Shown piece by piece: positions 6,997 through 15,361 of a DNA stretch of 48,741 nt. Position 1 is the stretch's first letter; every line of letters begins with the position of its first letter. The notes below the pieces were generated by a model. That model was given only the letters and a program-made list of their open reading frames with translations. It had not been told where the DNA came from and ran no database searches. Both the position numbers and the translations under genes were made by a program. Origin of the DNA: Lachnospiraceae bacterium. Its GTDB lineage: Bacteria; Bacillota; Clostridia; Lachnospirales; Lachnospiraceae. Location of the stretch: positions 1 through 48,741 of the forward strand of contig JAFZNE010000069.1 in assembly GCA_017553035.1 (NCBI GenBank). The letters are read 5' to 3'.

Positions 6997-9069
6997 TTAC
7001 TTTGACAGCATCTCCATGATCTCATTGCTGCGCTCCACAAAAGCGGTCATTGCTTCGGGTGCGAGCGGCTTGTGAGCGAGCATTGCAAGATCGTACAGCT
7101 GTGCAACGATCAGTTCGACTTTTCTGCCCTTCTTATGCTCAGCAAGGAATTTGACAAGCTGGTTGTTGGCATTGAGCGTCAGGCTCTCCTGGCCTCCGAA
7201 CATGTCCTCACCGCCCATTCCCGGCATACTGTACATCTTCATCATGTCAGCCATACGCCTGCTCTCTTCACTGAGAGTTATCACTGCGGAAATCTTGTCG
7301 GACTTAAGTTTCTCAACTTTGACTTCAAGCTTTTCTTTGTTCAGGACCTTTCTGAAGAGCTTTTCAAGTTCCTTCTGTTCCTTCTCGATGTCTTTTAATT
7401 CGTCTTCGCCTACATCTTCCTTAACGCTGTCCGATACATCGGCATCGATACGCAGGAATCTTACTTTCTCGTTGCTTGCTTCAAGCTGTGAAATAAACGG
7501 CTGATCGATGTTGTGAGTCAGCAGCACGGCATCAAGACCTTCAGCCTTGAACATGTTGATATACTGGCTCTGCTGCTTCTCGTCGGTAACATAGTATACC
7601 TTATCCTTCTTTGCTTCCGCATCGGCTCCGTCATCCTGTTCACCCGCATCGGTATTGTTTTCAGCCGGGCTGTCGGCATTTTCATTGTCACCCGCAGCAT
7701 TTTCATCCTTCGATGCTTCTTCGCCGTCCTGTGCCTTGTTCAGTCCGCTCTTCTTCGAAGCTTCGATGTACTCCTCCAGGGTAACAAACTTGCCTTCCAG
7801 ATTCTTGTAAATGAAGTAATCCTTCATCTTCTCGCGGAATTTGTCATCCTTCAGGAAACCGTATTTGATAAACGGATTGATATCATCCCAGTATTTCTCA
7901 TAATTCTCACGGTCGGTCTTGAACATTCCGCTCAGCTTGTCGGCAACCTTCTTGGTAATATAATCCGAGATCTTCTTGACAAAACCGTCATTCTGCAATG
8001 CGCTTCGCGAAACGTTCAGAGGCAGGTCGGGACAATCGATCACACCCTTGAGCAACAGCAGGAATTCGGGGATGACTTCCTTGATATTGTCGGCAATAAA
8101 TACCTGATTGCTGTACAGTTTGATAACGCCTTCGATATTCTCGTACTCAATGTTGATCTTCGGGAAATAAAGGATTCCCTTGAGGTTGAACGGATAATCC
8201 ATGTTCAGATGGATCCAGAACAGCGGCTCCCTGTAATCGCGGAATACTTTGCGGTAAAAATCCTTGTATTCGTCATCGGTACACTCATTGGGATGCTTGT
8301 TCCAGAGAGGATCGGTATCGTTGAGCGGCTTGGGACCTTCTTTCTTGGCAGATGCATCAACGTCCTTAGCCTCGCCGTTCTCATCAACCTCTGCATCCGT
8401 TACTTCCCCGGCATCCTTTGTCTCTGCCTTCTCCTCGGGCTTATCGACATTTTTGAAATAAATGGGTATGGGCATGAACGAGCAATACTTCTTCAGAACC
8501 TCTTCAGCCCTGTACTCATTGGCAAACTCATAGCTGTCCTCGTTCAGATACAGAGTGATCTCGGTACCTCTGTCACTCTTGTCGCCTTCTTCCATTTCGA
8601 ATTCCATGCCTTCTTCTGAAGACCAGAATACGGGTTTCGCATCCTTTTTATAAGAAAGTGATGAGATCGTAACTCTGTGTGCAACCATGAAAGATGAATA
8701 GAAACCAAGTCCGAAATGACCTATGATCTGGTCATCGTTGGCCTTATCCTTGTATTTTTCAAGGAAATCGGCAGCTCCGGAGAATGCGATCTGGTTAATG
8801 TACTCCTTAACCTCATCGGCAGTCATTCCGATACCGTTATCCCTGATAACGATCGTCTTCTCTTCAGGAGAAACCTCTACATCAATGTGATACTCTTCAC
8901 CTTCCGGTTCCTCAAATTCACCTATCATCGACAGCTTCTTCAGCTTGGTGATAGCATCGCAGCCGTTGGAGATCAGCTCTCTGTAAAAGATATCATGGTC
9001 AGAATACAGCCATTTTTTGATTATCGGAAATATATTTTCCGAATTGATTGATAAATTACCCTTTTCCAT
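6997..9069 (-). CDS. htpG: Molecular chaperone HtpG (Hsp90)
   Basis: This is a cytosolic ATP-dependent chaperone of 690 residues, against about 625 in E. coli. The N-terminal GHKL ATPase keeps E31 and N35 in YRELISNGCD, the DNGIGM motif at 77-82 and the GHFGLGFYSSFMV lid region near 117. The middle domain has the catalytic-loop arginine in LNVSRS (about 351-356). Two acidic low-complexity insertions explain the extra length. One, at about 209-246, sits where eukaryotic Hsp90 has its charged linker; the second is at about 446-490. GGAGG lies eight bases before the ATG. A consensus promoter and a CIRCE operator lie upstream, so HrcA control is expected. Confidence 0.97.
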   Translation of the reverse strand: MEKGNLSINSENIFPIIKKWLYSDHDIFYRELISNGCDAITKLKKLSMIGEFEEPEGEEYHIDVEVSPEEKTIVIRDNGIGMTADEVKEYINQIAFSGAADFLEKYKDKANDDQIIGHFGLGFYSSFMVAHRVTISSLSYKKDAKPVFWSSEEGMEFEMEEGDKSDRGTEITLYLNEDSYEFANEYRAEEVLKKYCSFMPIPIYFKNVDKPEEKAETKDAGEVTDAEVDENGEAKDVDASAKKEGPKPLNDTDPLWNKHPNECTDDEYKDFYRKVFRDYREPLFWIHLNMDYPFNLKGILYFPKINIEYENIEGVIKLYSNQVFIADNIKEVIPEFLLLLKGVIDCPDLPLNVSRSALQNDGFVKKISDYITKKVADKLSGMFKTDRENYEKYWDDINPFIKYGFLKDDKFREKMKDYFIYKNLEGKFVTLEEYIEASKKSGLNKAQDGEEASKDENAAGDNENADSPAENNTDAGEQDDGADAEAKKDKVYYVTDEKQQSQYINMFKAEGLDAVLLTHNIDQPFISQLEASNEKVRFLRIDADVSDSVKEDVGEDELKDIEKEQKELEKLFRKVLNKEKLEVKVEKLKSDKISAVITLSEESRRMADMMKMYSMPGMGGEDMFGGQESLTLNANNQLVKFLAEHKKGRKVELIVAQLYDLAMLAHKPLAPEAMTAFVERSNEIMEMLSK

Positions 9070-9164
9070 ATTACAATGCCTCCGTCCGTTTCATATGCCG
9101 CAGCCTGTCGGAAAAAGCCCGGATCATTGTAAGACTTTTCCATTGCTTACGGCAGTCTGAGATA

Positions 9165-9193
9165 ATAATATACCCTGCGATACTCTTTGTCAA
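9165..9193 (-). promoter_or_regulatory. Consensus sigma-A promoter of htpG
   Basis: On the minus strand, TTGACA (9188-9193), a 17-base spacer and TATTAT (9165-9170). The predicted transcript start is near 9158, leaving a leader of about 90 bases. Confidence 0.85.
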
Positions 9194-9200
9194 TAAAAAA

Positions 9201-9227
9201 TTAGCACTCAAACAGCAAGAGTGCTAA
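9201..9227. promoter_or_regulatory. CIRCE operator (HrcA-binding site)
   Basis: A perfect CIRCE, TTAGCACTC-N9-GAGTGCTAA, sits seven bases upstream of the htpG -35 box and 15 bases past the stop codon of the preceding gene. On the minus strand it is followed at once by TTTTTTA, so its transcript would also form a nine-base-pair hairpin with a U-tract, like a terminator for the upstream operon. Confidence 0.95.
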
Positions 9228-9242
9228 TAATTTATATTTATT

Positions 9243-9692
9243 TTACATTTCTTCGTATTCGATGCCGTGATTGTCAAGAAATCCACACATATTCCTGTCC
9301 CACTCGAATTCTCCGCTTTTATCGGTAGTAAATACCGTGTGGGAAACACCCGTGACCAGCATGAGATTGTTGTTATCGAACCTGATGTTAACGATATACG
9401 TGATATCGCCGGATCCGGGCTTTTTCAGTACAAGCTTCATGGATACCGGAAGACGCCTGCCTTTGATTATCTGTCGGATGTTTTCCTTAACATCCTGCCA
9501 GCGCATGAATTCTTCCATCCTGAGCTGTTCAAGTTCATCTTCCGAAAAGAAATTCATGTTTACTCTGCCGCTAAGGTGATAATCCATCGCAACGCTGATA
9601 TCGCCTTCGACAAACAGGAAACTGTCAAATGCGGTATCCGAGAACAAAATTCCCATAAAAGACTTGATATTCGTAACTTTGATCGCTTTCAA
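9243..9692 (-). CDS. DUF5721-like small protein
   Basis: This is a 149-residue soluble protein without signal peptide or membrane segment. The N-terminal pattern (ITxxKxFM...FDSFLFVEGDI) resembles the DUF5721 family found in Lachnospiraceae; I name the family tentatively from memory. No catalytic motif is recognisable. It starts with TTG at 9692, overlapping the stop codon of the GlgX-like gene as TTGA, which points to translational coupling. The preceding AAAGG is about ten bases upstream. Its function is unknown. Its conserved partner gene suggests a link to carbohydrate storage, but this is weak inference. Confidence 0.65.
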   Translation of the reverse strand: MKAIKVTNIKSFMGILFSDTAFDSFLFVEGDISVAMDYHLSGRVNMNFFSEDELEQLRMEEFMRWQDVKENIRQIIKGRRLPVSMKLVLKKPGSGDITYIVNIRFDNNNLMLVTGVSHTVFTTDKSGEFEWDRNMCGFLDNHGIEYEEM

Positions 9693-11545
9693 CGCTTATT
9701 ACCTTTCGCCTTAACATCCTTGATCTCAAACACAGCAATGCTCCTGGGCTTGATAATGCAGGTCCTGTTCTCTGTCAGCTTATTGTCGGCATCGGTTGTC
9801 ATGACCAGACCGAACTCCGATTTGCCGTTGCCGGGAAGATCAAATTCATGCTCCTCCCAATGCATATTAAATGCTATATAGAAAGAGTTATCCCTCTTAT
9901 TCCGGTCCACCACGGCATATTCACCGTTCAGGAGCATGCCGAGAGTCCTCGAATAATACCCGTAATCGGGGAACCATGCTCTTGTCCCGTGGAATGAAAC
10001 ATCGGGGCATCCTTTGTAAATATAATCGGTGCCGACAAGCTCTATCTTATTTGAAAATACTCTGTGTTCCTTTCTCAATGCGGCAAGTTTTGTCGTAAAT
10101 TCCAGCAGTTCCCTGGACCGGGATGTTTTCTCCCAGACAACCCAGCTGAGTTCATTATCGCAGCAATAAGGATTGTTGTTGCCTTTATGTGTATTGCCGA
10201 ACTCATCTCCAGCCATGAGCATTGGCGTTCCCTGACTTAAGAAGAGCGTGGCAAGCGCATTTTTGATCATACGCATACGAAGCTTCAGTACGTTTCTGCG
10301 CCCGGTCTCTCCTTCAACCCCGCAATTCCAGCTGTAATTGATCTCACGGCCGTCCATGTTCATCTCGCCGTTAGCCTCATTGTGTCTTTCGTCATAAGAA
10401 TACACATCATTCAGCGTAAAACCGTCGTGGTCGGCAAGATAGTTGATCTTTGCGGTACGGGAACAATTTCTTCGCAGAAGATCCGAGAAATCCCTTACCT
10501 GGCCTTCATCACCCTTGATGAATCTGCGTACTCCGATCATAAATGTATCATTACATTCCGCAAGATGTCCCGTTGTACCTTCGTACGTTCTTATGCAGTC
10601 ATCATCCCATGAGCCGGCGATCAGAAGAGTTCCTTCAAGACAGGGATCCGAAGCAAACAGACGCTTCGGGGCATATTCTCCGATCAATCTGAAACCGTCG
10701 ATACCGTAAACGTCCTTCCAGTATCTCAGAGCCTCCAGCATGATGATATCGGGTGTTTCATGGGTAAAATCCATTTCCATGAGCACCGCAAGACCAGCCC
10801 GGTGCAGATCGCCCACCATCTTGGCAAATTCTTCGCAGACTCGGTCGGGCTGAGCGGCATAACTGCTCTTAGGAGCAAAATACCGGCTTCCGGCACCGTA
10901 ACCCCAGAAATTGAGTTTTTCGACACGCCCGAATCCCCGGTCCATATGCTCGTCAAAATCATAGCAGGGCATCAGCAGGACCGCATTGACACCAAGTTCC
11001 TTCAAATAGCCGACTTTCTCTGCCACTCCCGCAAATGTTCCCTTGTTGCGTACTCCCGACGACGGATGCATCGTAAAGCCTCTGACATGCAGCTTGTAAA
11101 TAAACATATCCGAAAAATCAACAGGTTTGAAGCTTTCTCGGTCATGAGCCGCCACGGGCCTTTCGACATTCAGTCTGCATCTTACTGCTGTGGAATTCCC
11201 GGGATTCTTATCGGTTTCGGGATGAGCTTTTTTTGTATGACTCTGTTTGTCGGCGGCAATATTGATATTGGCGCCGAATTTTCCATCTCCGGTAAGCTGC
11301 CTGGCCGCCGGATCAAGATAATATTTCCCGTCGGCTTCAAAAAGATATTCTTCGGAATCTGTAGAAAATTCGCAGGAGAACAGCCCTTTTCCGGAACTGT
11401 CCCGGTTCATCCTGATGCTTTCGCACGGTTTGTCTTCTCCGGGTCTGAACAGCTTAACGGCTGCTTCCTTCGCTCTCGGGGCATAAAATACGGCTTCATA
11501 TTTGCTGCCGTTTTTGTTTATGCCAAATTCCATTGTATTAGTCAT
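9689..11545 (-). CDS. GlgX/isoamylase-like glycogen debranching protein lacking catalytic residues
   Basis: The protein has 618 residues: an N-terminal CBM48-like domain (about 10-95), a GH13 barrel (about 140-500) and a C-terminal beta domain. It aligns by eye with GlgX/TreX debranching enzymes, including HDGFTLND and YDERHNEANGE near 373-393. The catalytic residues are gone. The nucleophile position in GFRxD is Ile288 (GFRLI), the acid/base in IAEPWD is Gly311 (IAGSWD), and region I DVVYNH reads EMDFTH (257-262). Only Asp374, the transition-state stabiliser, remains. Hydrolysis is therefore unlikely; glycogen binding or regulation of GlgB is possible. The start at 11545 overlaps the ABC-F stop as ATGACTAA and has GAGG six bases upstream. 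Confidence 0.8.
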   Translation of the reverse strand: MTNTMEFGINKNGSKYEAVFYAPRAKEAAVKLFRPGEDKPCESIRMNRDSSGKGLFSCEFSTDSEEYLFEADGKYYLDPAARQLTGDGKFGANINIAADKQSHTKKAHPETDKNPGNSTAVRCRLNVERPVAAHDRESFKPVDFSDMFIYKLHVRGFTMHPSSGVRNKGTFAGVAEKVGYLKELGVNAVLLMPCYDFDEHMDRGFGRVEKLNFWGYGAGSRYFAPKSSYAAQPDRVCEEFAKMVGDLHRAGLAVLMEMDFTHETPDIIMLEALRYWKDVYGIDGFRLIGEYAPKRLFASDPCLEGTLLIAGSWDDDCIRTYEGTTGHLAECNDTFMIGVRRFIKGDEGQVRDFSDLLRRNCSRTAKINYLADHDGFTLNDVYSYDERHNEANGEMNMDGREINYSWNCGVEGETGRRNVLKLRMRMIKNALATLFLSQGTPMLMAGDEFGNTHKGNNNPYCCDNELSWVVWEKTSRSRELLEFTTKLAALRKEHRVFSNKIELVGTDYIYKGCPDVSFHGTRAWFPDYGYYSRTLGMLLNGEYAVVDRNKRDNSFYIAFNMHWEEHEFDLPGNGKSEFGLVMTTDADNKLTENRTCIIKPRSIAVFEIKDVKAKGNKR

Positions 11546-13175
11546 CGCCTTCCTCTTCATTTACGGCAAGTACGGTACGTCTGCGTGCCATTTCATCATT
11601 TTCGAGATAATCGTCATAAGTTGAGATCTTGTCTATCAGTGTGCCGTCCGGCAATATTTCCATGATACGGTTGGCGGTAGTCTGGATAAACTGATGATCG
11701 AGTGCGGTAAAGAGAACAACTCCCGGGAACTTGATCAGCGCGTTGTTGAGCGCCGTGATCGATTCCATATCGAGGTGGTTGGTCGGCTCATCCATGATGA
11801 GCACATTCGAACCCAGGATCATCATCTTCGACAGCATGACACGCACCCTCTCGCCTCCGGAGAGTACATTGACCTTCTTAACACCGTCTTCACCCGTAAA
11901 GAGCATACGTCCCAAAAATCCGCGTACATACTGCTGGTCATCGACCGGTGAGAACGGCATCAGATGATCGACGATGGTTTCCGAACCCTTGAATTCCTCG
12001 GTATTATCCTTCGGGAAATAACTCTGCTCTGTGGTAACGCCCCACTTGAAGCTGCCCTCGTCGGGTTCTATCTCCTCGGTCAGTATTTTGAAAAGTGTCG
12101 TATTGGCAAGTGTATTGGCTCCGACAAATGCGATCTTGTCGTCATGTCCCACAACGAAGCTGATATTGTCAAGTACCTTGACTCCGTCAATGGTCTTGGA
12201 AATGTTTGAAACCGTCAGAACTTCGTTACCGATAGTCCTGTTGGGCCTGAAATCGATATACGGATATTTCCTGCTGGAGGGCTTGATATCGTCAAGTTCG
12301 ATCTTTTCGAGAGCCCTTTTACGCGAAGTAGCCTGCTTGGATTTGGAAGCATTGGCCGAGAAACGCTGGATGAATTCCTGCAGTTCCTTGATCTTCTCTT
12401 CTTTCTTCTTGTTGGCTTCCTTCATCTGCTTGATCATCAGCTGGCTTGACTCGTACCAGAAATCATAATTGCCCGCATACAGCTGGATCTTGGAATAATC
12501 GATATCCGCGATCTGGGTGCAGACCTTGTTCAGGAAATAACGGTCGTGAGATACGACGATAACGGTATTGTCGAAATTGATAAGAAATTCGTCCAGCCAT
12601 CTGATCGCTTCGAGATCGAGGTGGTTCGTGGGCTCGTCGAGCAGCAGGACGTCGGGATTGCCGAAAAGTGCCTGTGCGAGCAGTACCTTGACCTTAAGTG
12701 TATCGTTGATGTCCGACATCATCTGATAATGGTATTCGGTATCCACCCCGAGACCGTTCAGGAGTGTAGCCGCGTCACTTTCCGCTTCCCATCCGTTCAT
12801 GGTGGCGAACTCCGCCTCAAGCTCCGAAGCTCTTATACCGTCTTCATCGGTGAAATCTTCCTTTGCATAGATCGCGTCCTTCTCTTTCATGATCTCGTAG
12901 AGACGCTTGTTGCCAAGGATTACCGTATCCATTACGTTGTATGCGTCATATTTGAAATGATCCTGTTCAAGGAAAGACAGACGCTGTCCCGGCGTCATAA
13001 CGACTTCGCCTTTCGTCGGTTCAAGCTGTCCGGAAAGTATCTTCAAAAATGTTGATTTACCGGCCCCGTTCGCACCTATAAGACCGTAGCAGTTACCCTC
13101 CGTGAATTTGATGTTTACATCCTCAAAAAGGGCTCTCTTCCCCAGTCTCAAGGTGACATTACATGCCTGTATCAT
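11538..13175 (-). CDS. ABC-F family ATPase (YkpA/YbiT-like)
   Basis: This is a 545-residue cytoplasmic protein with two ATP-binding cassettes and no membrane segment. ABC-F proteins act on ribosomes in translation control or antibiotic protection. NBD1 has an intact Walker A (GANGAGKST, 34-42), Walker B (LLLDEPTNHLD) and His210, but its signature reads DINDTLK (155-161) instead of an LSGGE form. NBD2 has an intact LSGGE signature (438-442) and Walker B, but its Walker A reads GANTLANTT (Asn358 for Lys) and its H-loop His is Leu492. The composite site NBD1-Walker/NBD2-signature is thus complete and the other is degenerate at three points. The linker (about 250-300) is Lys-rich. GGAGG precedes the ATG. 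Confidence 0.85.
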   Translation of the reverse strand: MIQACNVTLRLGKRALFEDVNIKFTEGNCYGLIGANGAGKSTFLKILSGQLEPTKGEVVMTPGQRLSFLEQDHFKYDAYNVMDTVILGNKRLYEIMKEKDAIYAKEDFTDEDGIRASELEAEFATMNGWEAESDAATLLNGLGVDTEYHYQMMSDINDTLKVKVLLAQALFGNPDVLLLDEPTNHLDLEAIRWLDEFLINFDNTVIVVSHDRYFLNKVCTQIADIDYSKIQLYAGNYDFWYESSQLMIKQMKEANKKKEEKIKELQEFIQRFSANASKSKQATSRKRALEKIELDDIKPSSRKYPYIDFRPNRTIGNEVLTVSNISKTIDGVKVLDNISFVVGHDDKIAFVGANTLANTTLFKILTEEIEPDEGSFKWGVTTEQSYFPKDNTEEFKGSETIVDHLMPFSPVDDQQYVRGFLGRMLFTGEDGVKKVNVLSGGERVRVMLSKMMILGSNVLIMDEPTNHLDMESITALNNALIKFPGVVLFTALDHQFIQTTANRIMEILPDGTLIDKISTYDDYLENDEMARRRTVLAVNEEEGDD

Positions 13176-13213
13176 TTTAATTCCTCCAAAAATCTAATTA
13201 CTATATTACTGTT

Positions 13214-15325
13214 TTATACCTCGAAAATAAGCTCTCCGTAGGTCGGAACCGGCCACAGTCTTGAGTCAACTATAAGTTCCAACTCATCTATAGGCTTTCT
13301 CAGTTCTTCCATCGCAGGAACGATCCTTTTTCTGCAGAAAAGAGCCTTATCCTTCATATTCTCCATGGCGGAAGCTTCATCCACTCTGGTTTTCAAAATA
13401 TCAAGGGCACGTACTGCAGCATTGATATTTTTGCAGCATGATCCCAGCAGTTCATGTTCGGCAGCCGAAAAGTCCTTGCCTACCGTCACGTTCTCGATCG
13501 ATGCAATTGATTGTGAAAGCGTACCCGAATATTTGACCGACGCCGGTATGAATTTGCGCGAAGCCATCTCGATCATCGTTCTGGCTTCGATGATTATCGT
13601 TTTGGCGTAGATCTCATAATTGATCTCCGCTCTTGCTTCGAGTTCCGCTCTCGAAAATACATTATGTCTCTCAAAAACTTCGATCGTTTCCGGAAATGTA
13701 AGCGACTCGATCGAATCCACATAACTCTCAATATTCGGCAGCCCGCGTCTTTTAGCCTCTTCGATCCATTCCGGGGCATAGCCGTTGCCGTTAAAGATCA
13801 CTCTTTTATGTTCGTTGATCGTACGGCATATCAGCTCGAGCACGGCCGTATCAAAATTCTCCGCCTCTTCGAGCTCGTCCGCCATTTCCATCAGGGCATC
13901 GGCGACAGCGGTATTCAGTACCGTATTGGCGTCGGCTATCGACATCGATGAACCGACCATTCTGAGTTCAAACTTGTTGCCCGTAAAGGCAAATGTCGAG
14001 GTCCTGTTACGGTCATTGGCGTCTTTATTGATATAAGGGAGCTTGCTCGCCCCGATGCTCATCTTTTCTCGCTGTTTGGAACTTGTTGCCTTACCGTTTT
14101 CGATAAGCTGCGCAAAAATGTCCTCCAGCTGTTCGCCGATGAATACCGAAACGATCGCAGGCGGTGCTTCGGCACCTCCGAGTCGCAGATCATTGCCGGG
14201 ACACGAAGCCGCCATACGTAGAAGTTCGGCATGTTCATCAACAGCCTTGATCACAGCGGCCGCAAAAAGCAGGAACTGCATATTTTCATGCGGTTCTTTG
14301 CCCGGTTTCATAAGGTTTTCTCCGGTATCGGTAACCAGCGACCAGTTGTTATGCTTACCCGATCCGTTAACGCCCGCGAATGGTTTTTCATGAAGCAGAC
14401 AGGTCAACCCGTGACGGGTTGCGATCTTCTTCATGTATTCCATGATAAGCTGATTATGATCGGTCTCGATATTGACGGTGCTGTATATCGGCGCAAGTTC
14501 GTGCTGTGCGGGCGCAGCTTCATTATGCTGCGTCTTGGCGAGGATCCCGAGCTTCCAGAGCTCCTCGTTCAGTTCGTGCATGAACGAGATAACTCTCTCC
14601 TTTATGGCTCCGAAATAATGGTCATCCATTTCCTGGCCCTTCGGCGGCATTGCGCCGAACAGCGTTCTTCCGGTAAATATCAGATCATCGCGGCGAAGAT
14701 ACTTCTTCCTGTCGATCAGGAAATACTCCTGTTCTGCGCCGACGCATACATTGACATGCTGTACTTCGGTCTTCCCGAACAGGTGCATGATCCTTGATGC
14801 CTGCCAGTCTATGGCATCCATCGAACGCAGGAGCGGGGTCTTCTTGTCAAGCGCCTCTCCGGTATAAGAGCAGAAAGCGGTCGGAATACAGAGGGTAACG
14901 CCCGAGCTGTCTTCACGTAAGAACGCGGGAGAAGTGCAATCCCATGTTGTGTAACCTCTTGCTTCGAAAGTTGCACGCAGGCCCCCGGAAGGGAAACTCG
15001 ATGCATCGGGTTCGCCTTTGACCAGCTCCTTGCCCGAAAATTCCATGATGATCTTCCCGTCGGGAGCGGGGCTTATGAAGGAATCATGCTTCTCGGCCGT
15101 AACTCCGGTCATGGGCTGGAACCAGTGTGTAAAATGTGTGGCTCCTCTCTCGATCGCCCAGTCCTTCATGGCATGCGCCACGGTCTCGGCCATATCTGAA
15201 GTCAGTTCTTCGCCGTTCTCAATAGTTTCTTTGAGGGAAAGATATACATCACCGGGAAGTCTTTCCTTCATTGTCGCTTCGTTAAATGTGTTCTCGCCGA
15301 AATAATCGGTCAGCATTCTTGCCAT
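13214..15325 (-). CDS. glnN: Glutamine synthetase type III
   Basis: This is a 703-residue cytoplasmic enzyme that forms glutamine from glutamate, ammonia and ATP. The length and the N-terminal THWFQPMTG and [16 protein letters not shown] blocks are those of GSIII, which is far longer than GSI or GSII. The metal/substrate region includes EQEYFLID and [10 protein letters not shown], with [11 protein letters not shown] in the ATP/glutamate region. It sits between glgB and the ABC-F gene on the same strand, with only 36-38-base gaps, suggesting joint transcription of nitrogen-assimilation and glycogen genes. The start at 15325 has a GAGG about 11 bases upstream; an ATG three codons later is also possible. 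Confidence 0.95.
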   Translation of the reverse strand: MARMLTDYFGENTFNEATMKERLPGDVYLSLKETIENGEELTSDMAETVAHAMKDWAIERGATHFTHWFQPMTGVTAEKHDSFISPAPDGKIIMEFSGKELVKGEPDASSFPSGGLRATFEARGYTTWDCTSPAFLREDSSGVTLCIPTAFCSYTGEALDKKTPLLRSMDAIDWQASRIMHLFGKTEVQHVNVCVGAEQEYFLIDRKKYLRRDDLIFTGRTLFGAMPPKGQEMDDHYFGAIKERVISFMHELNEELWKLGILAKTQHNEAAPAQHELAPIYSTVNIETDHNQLIMEYMKKIATRHGLTCLLHEKPFAGVNGSGKHNNWSLVTDTGENLMKPGKEPHENMQFLLFAAAVIKAVDEHAELLRMAASCPGNDLRLGGAEAPPAIVSVFIGEQLEDIFAQLIENGKATSSKQREKMSIGASKLPYINKDANDRNRTSTFAFTGNKFELRMVGSSMSIADANTVLNTAVADALMEMADELEEAENFDTAVLELICRTINEHKRVIFNGNGYAPEWIEEAKRRGLPNIESYVDSIESLTFPETIEVFERHNVFSRAELEARAEINYEIYAKTIIIEARTMIEMASRKFIPASVKYSGTLSQSIASIENVTVGKDFSAAEHELLGSCCKNINAAVRALDILKTRVDEASAMENMKDKALFCRKRIVPAMEELRKPIDELELIVDSRLWPVPTYGELIFEV

Positions 15326-15361
15326 CTTGTTTCCAACCTCGGTATCCGAATTTATATGCTG

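Noticed and set aside
7513..8619. A 368-codon open frame on the plus strand
   Set aside because: It is antisense to htpG, gives a hydrophobic low-complexity translation typical of a shadow frame, and has no ribosome-binding site or family resemblance.
10760..11665. A 301-codon plus-strand frame
   Set aside because: It is antisense to the GlgX-like gene and has no recognisable domain.
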